DNA of 64,000 nt from contig OX411543.1 in the NCBI GenBank assembly GCA_948146395.1, forward strand, positions 47,096,517-47,160,516, read 5' to 3'. This stretch comes from Fragum whitleyi (Eukaryota > Mollusca > Bivalvia > Cardiida > Cardiidae). Positions 21,801 through 27,210 of the stretch are shown one piece after another (within the stretch, counting starts at the first letter, position 1; every line of letters begins with the position of its first letter). Both the position numbers and the translations under genes were made by a program. The notes under the pieces are model-generated. The model was not told the DNA's origin. It made no database searches and worked only from the letters and a program-made list of their open reading frames with translations.

Positions 21801-24727
21801 TTGTTGCTGTTGGTGGTGGTGGTGGTGGTCTGAAATTACCAAAATCTACAGTACTTTTCCTTAAAAGCTTAGTAAGTAAAATAGATTTATACTAGTCAAA
21901 CTTCAATAAGTTGAACTAGAAAGCCATGAATGGCTTGAGTCGCTCCACAGGCTTGAAATTCTTGTAAAAGCAATAAAAGTTTTGACTAGATTTTTACATA
22001 TTTTGGGTTCTACTGATGTTGAAAATGATTTTCAAAGTTTCAACAATATAACATATAGAGAAATGACCTCCACCCAAAATATACATATTTTCCATCCAAT
22101 CACAATAATTTTTGGTAGATTGATAAATGGTCACTCAAGGATCATTCCAGTGAAATTTGGTTGATATCCAAAAATTAGATTCTGAGAAAATGATACTCAA
22201 AGTTTCCACTATATAACATATAGAGAAATGACCTCCGTCCATAAAATACATATTTTCCATCCGATCACAATGATTTTTGGTAGACTGATAATGGGTCACT
22301 CAAGGATCATTCCAGTGAAATTTGGTTGGAATCCAAACAATAGATTCTGAGAAAATGATTTTCAAAGTTTCCACTATATAGAATATAGAGAAATGACCTC
22401 CGCCCATAAAATGCATATTTCCCATCTGATCACATTGATTTATTGTAGACTTAAAAAAGGTCACTCAAGGATCATCCCAGTGAAATTTGGTTGATATCCA
22501 TCAGTAATATTCTGAGAAAATGATTTTCAAAGTTTCCAATATATAACATATAGAGGAATGACCTCCGCCCATAAAATGCATATTTTCCATCTGATCACAA
22601 TGATTTATTGTAGACTGATAAAGGGTCACTCAAGGATCATTCCAGTGAAATTTGGTTGATATCCATCAGTAATATTCTGAGAAAATGATTTTCAAAGTTT
22701 CCACTATATAACATATAGAAGAATGACCTCCGCCCATAAAATGCCTCTATTCCATCCGATCACAATGATTTTTTGTAGACTGATAAAAGGTAACCCAAGG
22801 ATCATTCATGTAAAATTTAATTGGTATCCATTGATTAGAATCTGAGAAAATTCACTTTTTACCATATTTGGAAATTAGCCACACAATTGAATCCATGTTT
22901 TTCATTGGATCAAAATTTCTTGAACAACTTTGAAAGAGGGTCACCCAAGGATCATTCCTGTGAAGTTTGGTTGAAATTCATCCAGTAGTTTCTGAGAAGA
23001 AGATTTCTAAAGAAAAAGTTTACGACCGGACGCACGGACGCACGACGGACACAACGCCATGACAATAGCCCCAGTGGCTTTCAGCCAGTGGAGCTAATAA
23101 AAAAAATCAAAATTGCATTAAAGAAAACCATTACACTCAATATTTATGATTAAACCATTACACTAAATATATATGATTGTCATTGCTGGATATAAAGAAT
23201 GTTTAAACCTTGTTTTGATGAATTAAGTTCTGCTGATTTGCATCTCAATCAAAAATGCTGAAAATACTGAAATATTTTCAAGTCAGTATTTATATTGCAA
23301 AAAAAAAAATAAATGAAATATTTCTTTAACTTTTCTGGTTTAAAAGGAAACTCAGGTGGTAGAGAATGAGATCAGTCAGTATGAATGTGCAAGCTGATCT
23401 TAACAAATATCTCCTTACATGGCAAGAGCATTTCGGTATCAACATGACAAGAGTTGAAAGCAGTAACAACCAATAACTTCATTTCCCTATATTTTTTTAT
23501 TGATAATTTTCCCGTTTTAGCTGTTTAGACTGAGCTTGAATGCACAATATGCTGCATTGAGAGCCAAAAGATAACTTACATTGATGATCCTAAACACACC
23601 ATATGCATCATCATTTGGAAGAATCCTAACAGTGGCAACATTTGGTGCCACAACATCCGCTGCGTTCTCAAGTACCGACAGTGAAAAAATATACGACTCC
23701 TCTAGCTCTGGTTCTGCATCATCAGTCACGGTGAACGTTACATTTGAAATGTCCGCACCTCCAGGCGAGAAGAAAGCTATTTGACTATTTCCTATAAAAT
23801 CTTGGTTGGTATTATCAACCTGTAATATAAAAAGAAAGTGGATCATTATCAAACAAGAAAGATTTTTCTTCAACAAACAATCATTAGTTCTTTTTGAACT
23901 TTAATTTCTTTTAAATATCTATAATAAATATCTTAAAAAGTGAAGTAAATATGCAAATTAGCTATCAACATTTTAATATAGCAATGCTTTTTTGTCACTG
24001 TTTATATAACATCTTCGATGTGAAGATGTCATAAAAAATATTACCATTGGTGTTTTATATCATTTGAATATCAATAAACTTCAAGAATTCTATCAATCAC
24101 AAAAAAACAGGTCATTTTACAAATGGAATATCAAACTTGTTTTTAAAACAATGAATCAATTAAATGTGATATCTAAAACTGATAAGAATCAGTAAAGCCT
24201 CATTTTCTATGTTTAAAGAGACGTTTTTGATATATTTTGTATTTCATGACCACTTTTTCAATAATCCTCTATAATTATATTGATGGTTAGCCAAACCTTG
24301 CAACTTTAATCAAGCTGTGGTTGCAACATTTTGGTCACCATTTCACTATAATTCAATACATGGAAGAAAAACTGTTCAGATTTATTAATTAAGAAACAGA
24401 CATGTAATGAGATTACTTTTTGCAGAAGCTTACAAAACAACTGCGTAATCCAAGTTGCTTTCATTGGAAAATAAAAACTACTTTTCAGTCAAACAGAATG
24501 CATGCATATTGATGAACATAACTAAATTTGAATTATTTGATAATAAATCATCTACTTACTGATACTACAACATTGATAATTCTTGTAATTTGTCCAGTAT
24601 GACGAACACTGAGGTTAAACTCTTTGCCTTCTTCTGCTGGTACATTGATGGTCTCAAACTGGACTGTTCCGGCTGATATGTAACCAAATATACTGGATAT
24701 AACATAAAGTTGACACAAAAACTTCAT
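700..24727 (-). CDS. ADGRV1: ADGRV1 (VLGR1) ortholog, N-terminal 21 coding exons
   Basis: Seen: 21 minus-strand exons with GT-AG borders whose phases chain without conflict into 1,317 codons plus one base. The product starts with a signal peptide, then ten complete Calx-beta repeats and the start of an eleventh; repeats end in an NDD-x-x-G-type turn. Known: ADGRV1 is a giant adhesion GPCR whose ectodomain is mostly Calx-beta repeats with a LamG-like domain inserted after the early ones; it forms ankle links and periciliary links and binds calcium. Inference: block order matches the vertebrate protein, including an ANGEIGF stretch and the WE-V-S step before LamG, so this is the ortholog rather than FREM or Na/Ca exchanger proteins. 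GPCR, GAIN and most repeats lie beyond position 1. The vertebrate protein is about 6,300 residues. Confidence 0.9.
1016..1469 (+). mobile_element. Pearl-like tandem-repeat element (GGGGGCAT family)
   Basis: The left end has a short palindrome and CCCCCGTAACGG. Two units of about 160 bases follow (starting near 1070 and 1230), rich in the motif TGACCTTGA, then a GGAC/GACA microsatellite (about 1377-1420), and a terminal hairpin with arms ATGCCCCCG and CGGGGGCAT. The layout is that of bivalve pearl or Helentron-type non-autonomous elements. The minus-strand open frame across it (972-1436) is a by-product of the repeats. Confidence 0.6.
1470..2108. other. ADGRV1 intron 20 remainder
   Basis: AT-rich intron sequence. 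A GAAGAAATT...AATTTTTTTC imperfect hairpin lies near 1702-1745. I see no exon with a domain match and no clear transposon borders. Confidence 0.5.
2109..2329 (-). CDS. ADGRV1: ADGRV1 exon 20: closure of Calx-beta 10 and start of Calx-beta 11
   Basis: 221 bases, phase 1 in and 0 out, residues 1192-1265. It reads ASDDPNGRFGFP at the repeat closure, then QASLVVQRRMGLFGTVE, the first strands of the next repeat. The acceptor is AAACAG and the donor GTATGA. It contains no long open frame of its own. Confidence 0.85.
2709..2938 (-). CDS. ADGRV1: ADGRV1 exon 19: middle of Calx-beta 10
   Basis: 230 bases, phase 2 in and 1 out. It contains TRERGQFGVVRVYYKLYHF and GDDFLVAEGLSVTFNGEKTK. The apparent short open frame at this place starts internally and is in a different frame; the exon was chosen by phase and domain. 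The acceptor is ATTGCAG and the donor GTAAGA. Confidence 0.85.
3151..3380. mobile_element. Diverged MITE, family D (AATGAGCCTGTGCG)
   Basis: The ends carry TCATTTCCAACA and TGTTGGAAATGCTCA as inverted arms, with internal TAGATAGATTTGGTCTA-like and CAGACT segments shared with the better copies at 6681, 16522 and 43385. Confidence 0.5.
3445..3574 (-). CDS. ADGRV1: ADGRV1 exon 18: closure of Calx-beta 9 and start of Calx-beta 10
   Basis: 130 bases, phase 1 in and 2 out. It carries RPNDDAYGVFGFEAPF and the start of the next repeat, HSVEEGGTVQYG. The donor is GTAAGA, the only phase 2 junction in the window; exon 19 completes the glycine. Confidence 0.87.
3964..4238 (-). mobile_element. tRNA-derived SINE
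   Basis: On the minus strand the head has a tRNA-like A box (TAGCACAGTTGGTTAGGC, 4207-4224) and B box (GGTTTGATCCC, 4170-4180) in tRNA spacing. The body ends with the conserved molluscan segment ATATAACTGAAAT and GACGTAAAACCCA-type tail (seen as TTTTACGTCTC on the plus strand). It is a Pol III-type retroposon in an ADGRV1 intron, not a functional tRNA: no matching acceptor stem is seen. A second, 5'-truncated copy is at 40265-40400. Confidence 0.7.
4655..4868. mobile_element. TA-flanked MITE, family I (CAGTCAATATGGC)
   Basis: 214 bases bounded by TA, starting CAGTCAATATGGCTCAAG and ending AACACAAGTTTAACTG, with the internal palindrome TTGTCTCAATGAGACAA. The TA target and CAGT termini suggest a Tc1/mariner-type mobilised element. 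Relatives are at 13623, 20529, 25109 and 26860. Confidence 0.65.
5176..5312 (+). mobile_element. Fragment of GGGGGCAT-family pearl-like element
   Basis: It carries TGACCTTG and AACCTTGTCCCTGACTGA motifs like the units at 1070-1370 and a degraded terminal hairpin (TATGTCCCC / GAGGACATA). It has lost the microsatellite. Confidence 0.45.
5526..5786 (-). CDS. ADGRV1: ADGRV1 exon 17: most of Calx-beta 9
   Basis: 261 bases, phase 1 to 1, residues 985-1071. It contains VVVVKYRTVDNEA, NDFLVITTGQVKFGIGESQK and DDDVPEDAEIFFLEIYEI. The acceptor is ACAAG and the donor G-GTATGT. Confidence 0.9.
5925..6015. mobile_element. Fragment of TTAA MITE, family C
   Basis: The stretch with AGATCAGGCTGCACATATGT is shared with the complete copies at 20035-20276 and 38815-39053. 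No terminal repeats remain on either side. Confidence 0.4.
6451..6574 (-). CDS. ADGRV1: ADGRV1 exon 16: second half of Calx-beta 8
   Basis: 124 bases, phase 0 in and 1 out. ITENTESFTLTLSGPTGGAV is the acidic turn and strand; the closure NANDFQLYFVG mirrors the vertebrate NDDPIYFAE closure of the same repeat, where the usual G is replaced. The acceptor is TTTCAG and the donor GTAAGT. Confidence 0.87.
6681..6926. mobile_element. MITE, family D
   Basis: Terminal inverted arms: TTTGAGCCTGTGCGGGAC on the left and the complement of TCTCACGCACAGGCTCATTT on the right. Internal TCTATCTACTAAACGCATAA and TGCAGATGCACAGGCTGGTC are shared, in the opposite orientation, with the copies at 16522 and 43385. 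Confidence 0.65.
7164..7357 (-). CDS. ADGRV1: ADGRV1 exon 15: first half of Calx-beta 8
   Basis: 194 bases, phase 1 in and 0 out. FGGISVAWAVTPDEG and SGFLTFNSDQDMAYISLESLPDE match the vertebrate FGDVSVSW and YSLPDE region. The acceptor is TTTTCAG and the donor GTTTGT. Confidence 0.88.
7710..7854 (-). CDS. ADGRV1: ADGRV1 exon 14: second half of Calx-beta 7
   Basis: 145 bases, phase 0 in and 1 out. It reads LEETFNLRLQSYGSDTAVFG and closes with KNDAPHGVLQFV, nearly the vertebrate KNDDPHG closure. The donor is GTAAGT. Confidence 0.88.
8185..8370 (-). CDS. ADGRV1: ADGRV1 exon 13: first half of Calx-beta 7
   Basis: Sixty-two codons, phase 0 to 0, residues 769-830. The segment FTVVREEGDLITKSIQYMV and FPPGNRVKTFSIAAKADGIPE line up with the vertebrate repeat that has ARLDGIPE at the same place. 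The acceptor is TTTTAG and the donor GTAGGA. Confidence 0.87.
8371..9231. other. ADGRV1 intron 12
   Basis: 861 bases of AT-rich intron between exon 12 and exon 13. No exon-like domain match, transposon ends or tandem repeats are visible to me. Confidence 0.5.
9232..9446 (-). CDS. ADGRV1: ADGRV1 exon 12: second half of Calx-beta 6
   Basis: 215 bases, phase 1 in and 0 out, residues 697-768. It carries LPDDVPELDEEFIVTLSGV, the acidic turn, and AENDNPGGVFQF, the closure. The acceptor is TTGACAG and the donor GTTAGT. A MITE ends about 24 bases upstream of the acceptor. Confidence 0.9.
9471..9820. mobile_element. MITE, family H (CATTGTGAAATTGACA)
   Basis: The ends AACATTGTGAAATTGACA and TGTCAATTTCACAATGTT are inverted copies. 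The body has CCAATCATTCATTCCAAAC and CTCCACACACT segments also present at 58815-59240. It lies 24 bases upstream of the exon 12 acceptor, in the branch-point zone. Confidence 0.7.
10104..10175. repeat. Short fold-back hairpin (family G-like)
   Basis: Arms ATGGCTTAGCGCAAAACAG and its near complement around an AGGCAGT core form a stem of about 30 bases. Similar palindromes stand at 12024, 25414 and 25748. Confidence 0.6.
10190..10905 (+). mobile_element. Pearl-like tandem-repeat element
   Basis: It starts near GGGCTCACCTGAGGC and contains repeated units with CAAGTTTCAAGACATTTG and GTGGCCTCTAGAGTGC. It has a short GGACGACCGGAC microsatellite-like stretch (about 10822-10856) and ends near TAGCTCATCATGAGCAC. 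The element lies in ADGRV1 intron 11; the open frames over it are repeat artefacts. Confidence 0.5.
10991..11147. mobile_element. Palindromic MITE, family A, diverged copy
   Basis: Nearly self-complementary around GGTTTCCTAATG...CATTAGGAAAC, with ends AGATAGTGGA and TCCACTACCT. Better copies with intact TTAA flanks are at 42778, 45239 and 61439. It ends 13 bases from the exon 11 donor. Confidence 0.65.
11161..11329 (-). CDS. ADGRV1: ADGRV1 exon 11: first half of Calx-beta 6
   Basis: 169 bases, phase 0 in and 1 out. SREGTSGDATISWIIQG and DIAQMNGTIL match the vertebrate repeat that follows ANGEIGF. The donor is GTAAGT. A palindromic MITE starts about 13 bases into the downstream intron. Confidence 0.87.
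11330..12769. other. ADGRV1 intron 10
   Basis: 1.4 kb of AT-rich sequence. Apart from one fold-back hairpin (12024-12103) I see no transposon borders or coding exon. The plus-strand open frames here have no domain signal. Confidence 0.5.
12024..12103. repeat. Fold-back hairpin, imperfect
   Basis: The outer arms TATGATGGCT and AGCCATCATA pair; the inner arms have drifted. It is related to the hairpin at 10104. Confidence 0.5.
12770..12888 (-). CDS. ADGRV1: ADGRV1 exon 10: end of Calx-beta 5
   Basis: 119 bases, phase 1 in and 0 out, residues 601-640. It contains NAAEANGEIGFETTSPL; ANGEIGF is shared with the matching place in vertebrate ADGRV1 and is a strong positional marker of orthology. 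The acceptor is AACAG and the donor GTGAGT. Confidence 0.85.
13002..13282 (-). repeat. Tandem copies of the 3' end of ADGRV1 exon 9
   Basis: Three copies with 5'-most plus-strand borders at 13002, 13086 and 13183 repeat the last part of exon 9 (13283 onward), with a period close to 97-100 bases; the 13002 copy has a small internal deletion. All three keep an open frame equivalent to FLQVGGRFTAVITAVDMVQ. The 13086 copy retains a GT donor (G-GTAGGC), the 13002 copy has G-GTATTT, and the 13183 copy has lost the GT. Copies lack the acceptor half. Confidence 0.85.
13283..13426 (-). CDS. ADGRV1: ADGRV1 exon 9: middle of Calx-beta 5
   Basis: 144 bases, phase 1 to 1. The first codon is completed across the splice as D, giving DVLEETQLATVMPAGQ, then FLQVGGRFTAVITAVDMVQ. 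The donor is G-GTATGT. The last roughly 85 bases of the exon are repeated three times in the next intron (13002-13282). The longer open frame seen here continues into those copies but out of domain frame. Confidence 0.8.
13623..14414. mobile_element. 792-bp TA-flanked inverted-repeat element, family I-like
   Basis: It begins CAGTAAAACCCCTCTATTAA and ends GGAGGGGTTTTACTG, bounded by TA on each side (13621-22 and 14415-16). Several internal copies of AATAGCGGGGTG and GTGGTCTTAATAG lie near both ends as subterminal repeats. No transposase frame is visible, so it is non-autonomous; the TA target suggests a Tc1/mariner-type source. Confidence 0.75.
14439..14632. mobile_element. Diverged MITE, family D, touching the exon 8 donor
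   Basis: The ends AATGAGCTTGAATGTGAC and GTCATGCCCAGACTCAAA correspond to the family D terminal repeats. The right end is about seven bases from exon 8, directly beyond the GTAAAT donor hexamer on the minus strand. Confidence 0.5.
14640..14751 (-). CDS. ADGRV1: ADGRV1 exon 8: start of Calx-beta 5
   Basis: 112 bases, phase 0 in and phase 1 out, residues 516-552. LVLQRIGANIGDIYLNITVTY is a Calx-beta first strand pair. The acceptor is TGCTAG and the donor GTAAAT. A MITE of the AATGAGCCTG family begins about seven bases into the intron. Confidence 0.8.
14752..15584. repeat. ADGRV1 intron 7 with two strong hairpins
   Basis: Near 15166-15212 the arms AAAAAGAAGAAATTGCTT and AAGCAATTTCTTCTTTTT are perfect complements around GTCAG. 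A second, imperfect hairpin with TCACTTTTCTTGAAA / TTTCAAGAAAAGTGA lies at about 15429-15465. No exon or transposase is seen. Confidence 0.6.
15585..16094 (-). CDS. ADGRV1: ADGRV1 exon 7: end of Calx-beta 3 and whole Calx-beta 4
   Basis: The longest exon here, 170 codons, phase 0 to 0, residues 346-515. It holds the closure ANDDPSGVLSF, a full repeat with FGSVSVKWQITRND, NGTVTFAAGERQ and DEALSEPTERF, and a second closure DSDDIYGVVQF. This matches the vertebrate ADGRV1 segment block by block, including the unusual DSDD variant of the closing turn. The donor is GTAAGT. Confidence 0.92.
16522..16767. mobile_element. MITE, family D
   Basis: Left arm TTTGAGCCTGTGTGTGAAAT and right arm reading AATGAGCCTGTGCCTGTC in reverse. 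The internal TGCATATAGTAGATAGATAT and GACCAGCCTGTGCATCTG are conserved with the 6681 and 43385 copies. Confidence 0.7.
16830..17108 (-). CDS. ADGRV1: ADGRV1 exon 6: most of Calx-beta 3
   Basis: Ninety-three codons, phase 0 to 0, residues 253-345. It contains GQDFRGPGGQSSGQVVFPA and IIDDDDAEQEKSFQ, the acidic calcium-binding turn. Two tandem AG dinucleotides sit at the acceptor; the upstream one keeps the frame with exon 5 and gives SEFRFDEG as the first residues. Confidence 0.88.
17437..17717. mobile_element. MITE, family F (AGGCGTA / AAGGGCGTAAC)
   Basis: It contains the core palindrome AACTACAGCTT-ACTC-AAGCTGTAGTT and the segments GATTGTTCACCAACACT and GCCTTCTGAGTGCGTATA shared with copies at 36833 and 41763. 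The right end is 13 bases from the exon 5 donor. Confidence 0.6.
17731..17853 (-). CDS. ADGRV1: ADGRV1 exon 5: end of Calx-beta 2
   Basis: Forty-one codons, phase 0 to 0, residues 212-252. It reads IPENEEHFVLML and closes with AENDAPVRFHQ, which corresponds closely to the KNDSPVRFLQ-type closure of vertebrate ADGRV1 repeat 2. The donor is GTAAGT. A MITE copy ends about 13 bases into the downstream intron. Confidence 0.88.
18132..19080 (+). mobile_element. Pearl-like tandem-repeat element
   Basis: It starts AACAAGAGTGCCATCGTCAC and has about four to five irregular units of 160-180 bases marked by CTTAGGAGGAGTTGCGT and GACTAAGTTTTTAAGGGGC. A GGACGGACGTACGGATGGAC microsatellite follows (about 19001-19038), and it ends GCCTCCGGCAGCTAATAAAA. 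Several units have lost or gained blocks. It lies in ADGRV1 intron 4. Confidence 0.6.
19274..19472. mobile_element. Diverged MITE, family D
   Basis: The ends AATGAGTCTGTCCAACAATT and AAATTGTTGGAAGTGTCAGA are the family's inverted termini; the centre has CTCTGTAGATAGATTAGGTC. Confidence 0.5.
19604..19723 (-). CDS. ADGRV1: ADGRV1 exon 4: middle of Calx-beta 2
   Basis: Forty codons, phase 0 to 0, residues 172-211. It carries GEDITPEFGSITF, the bulge and strand that precede the acidic turn. The acceptor follows a CTTCAG and the donor is GTAAGT. Confidence 0.85.
20035..20276. mobile_element. TTAA MITE, family C (CCCTTGTCATGCTG), piggyBac-like
   Basis: 242 bases with perfect TTAA on both sides and terminal inverted repeats CCCTTGTCATGCTG / CAGCATGACAAGGG. 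TTAA targets and CCCT termini are typical of piggyBac-mobilised elements. The inside has AGATCAGACTGCACATAGGT. Copies occur at 38815 and, broken, at 5925, 23335 and 56480-56790. Confidence 0.75.
20404..20508 (-). CDS. ADGRV1: ADGRV1 exon 3: start of Calx-beta 2
   Basis: Thirty-five codons, phase 0 to 0, residues 137-171. The segment FGTFGSVTVNYE is the typical first half of a Calx-beta repeat. It is bordered by ACAAG acceptor and GTAACA donor. It is too short to stand out as an open frame and was found from domain continuity between exons 2 and 4. Confidence 0.85.
20529..21650. mobile_element. TA-family MITE split by a nested TTAA element
   Basis: The left part (20529-20560, GTCAATGTTGCTCAAGCCAC) and the right part (21328 onward: TTAAGCAATTGTG, CAATGAGACGATTG, TGGTTGCTTAAAGCATGTTT) belong to one family I element like the copies at 4655 and 26860. 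The two are separated by the 767-base TTAA element. Confidence 0.6.
20561..21327. mobile_element. 767-bp TTAA-flanked inverted-repeat element
   Basis: TTAA stands at 20557-60 and 21328-31. The ends GGTGGCAATGGACA and TGTCCATTGCTACC are inverted repeats with one mismatch. They resemble family A termini (GGTAGTGGAC). No transposase frame is visible. Confidence 0.75.
21917..23098 (+). mobile_element. Pearl-like element, family K5 (AGCTCCACTGGCTGAAAG)
   Basis: The left end has a palindromic GAAAGCCATGAATGGCTT. Six units follow, marked by GGTCACTCAAGGATCATTCC with a period of 165 bases (last one about 150). Then comes a CCGGACGCACGGACGCACGA microsatellite (about 23026-23050), and the right end is GCTTTCAGCCAGTGGAGCTAATAAA. 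An inverted copy lies at 37376-38568. Confidence 0.7.
23335..23458. mobile_element. Fragment of TTAA MITE, family C
   Basis: The segments CAGGTGGTAGAGAATGAGAT and CAACATGACAAGAGTTG match the right half of the 20035 copy. Confidence 0.4.
23580..23819 (-). CDS. ADGRV1: ADGRV1 exon 2: rest of Calx-beta 1
   Basis: Eighty codons, phase 0 to 0, residues 57-136. It contains the calcium-binding acidic strand-turn of a Calx-beta fold (DDAEPELEESYIFSL) and ends with PNDDAYGVF. Acceptor is TTACAG, donor GTAAGT. The open frame runs past both splice sites, but only this segment matches the domain. Confidence 0.9.
24110..24283. mobile_element. Degraded copy of family J repeat
   Basis: The stretch ending with CATGACCACTTTTTCAATAA and TCCTCTATAATT matches the right end of the family J copies at 42272 and 56844. 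Confidence 0.4.
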
Positions 24728-24740
24728 GGCTTGGTAACTC
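24560..24740 (-). CDS. ADGRV1: ADGRV1 exon 1: start codon and signal peptide
   Basis: The coding part is 24560-24727, 56 codons, ending in phase 0 at a GTAAGT donor. Residues 1-19 form a signal peptide (hydrophobic VISSIFGYISA), and Calx-beta 1 starts at GTVQFE. Thirteen bases before the ATG there is a strong acceptor (a T-rich tract then CATTTCAG, plus-strand 24741 onward), so the exon carries a short 5'UTR and at least one non-coding exon should lie at higher coordinates. This ATG is chosen because it is the only one that gives a signal peptide in frame with the repeats. Confidence 0.85.
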
Positions 24741-25108
24741 CTGAAATGGAAAAAATTAATTAAATATAAAAATAATCAAGAATTAATCAGATCAAATTTA
24801 ATACGTTGGCATAATTGTTCTTCCTAAAAGAGTTGAATTGTGTTTACATTGTATGTGCTGAATGATTCTTATAAACTTCAGAAGCTATGCAGGACAGTGG
24901 TGAGAGTGGTCTCCCAAAACAATGTATAAAACTGTAGACTAAGAAAAGTGGACCAACTATCAAAAATACCATGAGATTTAAATGTAATGTACCTTAAGAA
25001 GTCTCTTATCCAAAACAGAGATTCCTAGGATTAATAATTATGTTGACAAAGAATTATATTCATATCATAGAAGCAGCAAAGTATTTAATTACCGAAAGTT
25101 TATAACAA

Positions 25109-25400
25109 CAGTCAATTTTGCTCAAGCCACCAAGTCTATTTAACAATAATTTCTACTAAGCGGCTGTTTTTAACTTTAAACCCCCTTCTATAAATCAAAA
25201 AACCTTTAAAAGTAGATATAAAATGGGTCTAAAATAATTTAAAATGAATCATACATTGTAAAGCTCATTACATTAATTTTGTTCCCATGAGAGGAATTCT
25301 TGGAATTATAAGAATTATAATGACATAGGGATTATTGAGAAATTCACAAGAACGTACATATTCAATCGAAATAATGTTTTTTTATTTGTAAACAAAATGA
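25109..25400. mobile_element. Family I MITE, right end lost
   Basis: It starts CAGTCAATTTTGCTCAAGCC and runs through TTTCTACTAAGCGGCTG to ACATATTCAATCGAAATAAT, shared with the nested copy at 21500. No AAGTTTTACTG terminus follows. Confidence 0.5.
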
Positions 25401-25413
25401 GTACACAAAAAGA

Positions 25414-25482
25414 GGTCAGTGCAAAATTATTGTAAGTGCCTATAATTCATAGGCACTTACAATAGTTTTGCATTGACCTCTC
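25414..25482. repeat. Near-perfect 69-bp palindrome, family G copy 1
   Basis: The arms AGAGGTCAGTGCAAAA and TTTTGCATTGACCTCT and the inner GTAAGTGCCTAT / ATAGGCACTTAC pair almost completely around AATTC. It is the same hairpin as at 25748. Confidence 0.8.
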
Positions 25483-25747
25483 AATATAAAGAAGAATTGA
25501 TTGTAGAATACAAGTATGATGCTTCAAAAATGAATGACATCATTGATTGATGCTCAACTCATTTGAAATAGCGTTATTTGATGAAAAAATAAGTCGATCG
25601 GTTAAATAATTATAGTTCATATTCTAACAATTTATGGGTAATACCTTGTGCTCCACTTAGGTTATATCACGTAAATTGTCAGAAATGAACTATAACTATT
25701 ACTTATATCTAGAAGCAGCAATGTTACCAAATGTTAAGTTTCACATC

Positions 25748-25821
25748 GAGAGGTCAGAGCAAAACTAATGTAAGTGCCTATAAATTCATAGGCACTTACA
25801 ATAGTTTTGCATTGACCTCTC
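25748..25821. repeat. Near-perfect 74-bp palindrome, family G copy 2
   Basis: GAGAGGTCAGAGCAAAACTA opens the stem and TAGTTTTGCATTGACCTCTC closes it. It differs from the copy 334 bases upstream at only a few positions, so both are recent or one is a local copy of the other. Confidence 0.8.
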
Positions 25822-26859
25822 ATTATATGGAGAGGTTGTTATATCATCTGAAGGGTATGTAATTAATTAATGACTAATAAGTCTATAATAGATCAATATG
25901 AAGTGGCCTGTGCAAGATGTCACATCAACGGCAGATGGCCAAGACATTGTATTCTTATTATGGATCTAAATAGATATTATTGGACACTGGGGATGCTTTA
26001 AGGAAAAAAACACTTGGTATAAAAATCAGGTTTTTTTATAGCCCAAATTATGTTATTTAAGCTTTAAATAATTATGATATATTATAAGCTGAAAATAAAA
26101 CAACACTTTTGATTGAAGTCATTTAACCACATTTAATTGTGATTATAGATAAAATTAAATAATATAAATTTTTGAGTAAATTAAGATAACAAAAGCACTG
26201 CAAGTTTATGCTAGGCCCGTAGGGTGATCACAATAACATTGTTGGTTTGTTTTTTTTTCAAAACAGTCAGGCTAAAATTGCCTTTTCATCTACCATATGG
26301 AAAATAAAAGAATGAATTTTAACTTTTGTTGTATCATTACTGTATGTTTCTCATAATATACAATGACAGAACCAGAAATCCTGTAAAGTGGGAATTAGCA
26401 ATTGGAGTGTTCTCATACACATTTTTTACTGAATTTTTCCATTTCCCATGAAAATGAAGTAAAAAGGCTACAGTAAGGGATTCGTCAGAACCCTTAGACC
26501 CTCTCTGGTACTGCCACTGTGTAACAATTTCATTGTTAGAACAGGGGCGTACATGAAAATACAGATTTTCAATTATATCACTTTTCCCTTATTTTGGATC
26601 CATTTTGTTGTCAATGAATTCATTCTTGTAACCTCACAAAAATTCTAACCATGTTTAATGAAGAGACCTACCAAGAAAATTACCATTAAGGTCCCTTGTA
26701 ACCATGATTACAAGTGGATCCTTCTCTTTTACATTTGCTTTCATCTTTGCGACCAAGTAAATAACTGACCAAGCACATGAAGATTTGACCAATAAATTTG
26801 TTGCCTCTAGTTTAAATAAGACAATTTAATTCAAATGCCTTTGCCTGTGATTTCAAATA

Positions 26860-27210
26860 CAGTCGAAATTACCCAAGCGACCAACTCTATTAAGAGACCA
26901 TCTCTATTAAGCGACCACGGTGAAAAGTCCCTTCACTATAAGCAAAATCTCTGGAAAAGATGACATTCTTAATGAAAAATTTGTTATTATTGAAAATAAT
27001 GATGTTGGAGCCCATTAGAATCGCCTAAATAAGACGATTGTAATGGGTTCACACATCATAGGATTCAGTACGACTTGACCTACAATCTATAAATGCTATC
27101 AAAGTTAACATTCAAATTTATCATGATAATTTGTATTAAGCATTTACCATTCCCATTAACAACTGCTTTTTGGTGGTCCCCTTAGTGGTCACTTAACACA
27201 AGTTTTACTG
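26860..27210. mobile_element. TA-flanked MITE, family I
   Basis: 351 bases between TA dinucleotides, start CAGTCGAAATTACCCAAGCG, end ACACAAGTTTTACTG. It contains the internal palindrome CCATTAGAATCGCC...GACGATTGTAATGG. Confidence 0.7.
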
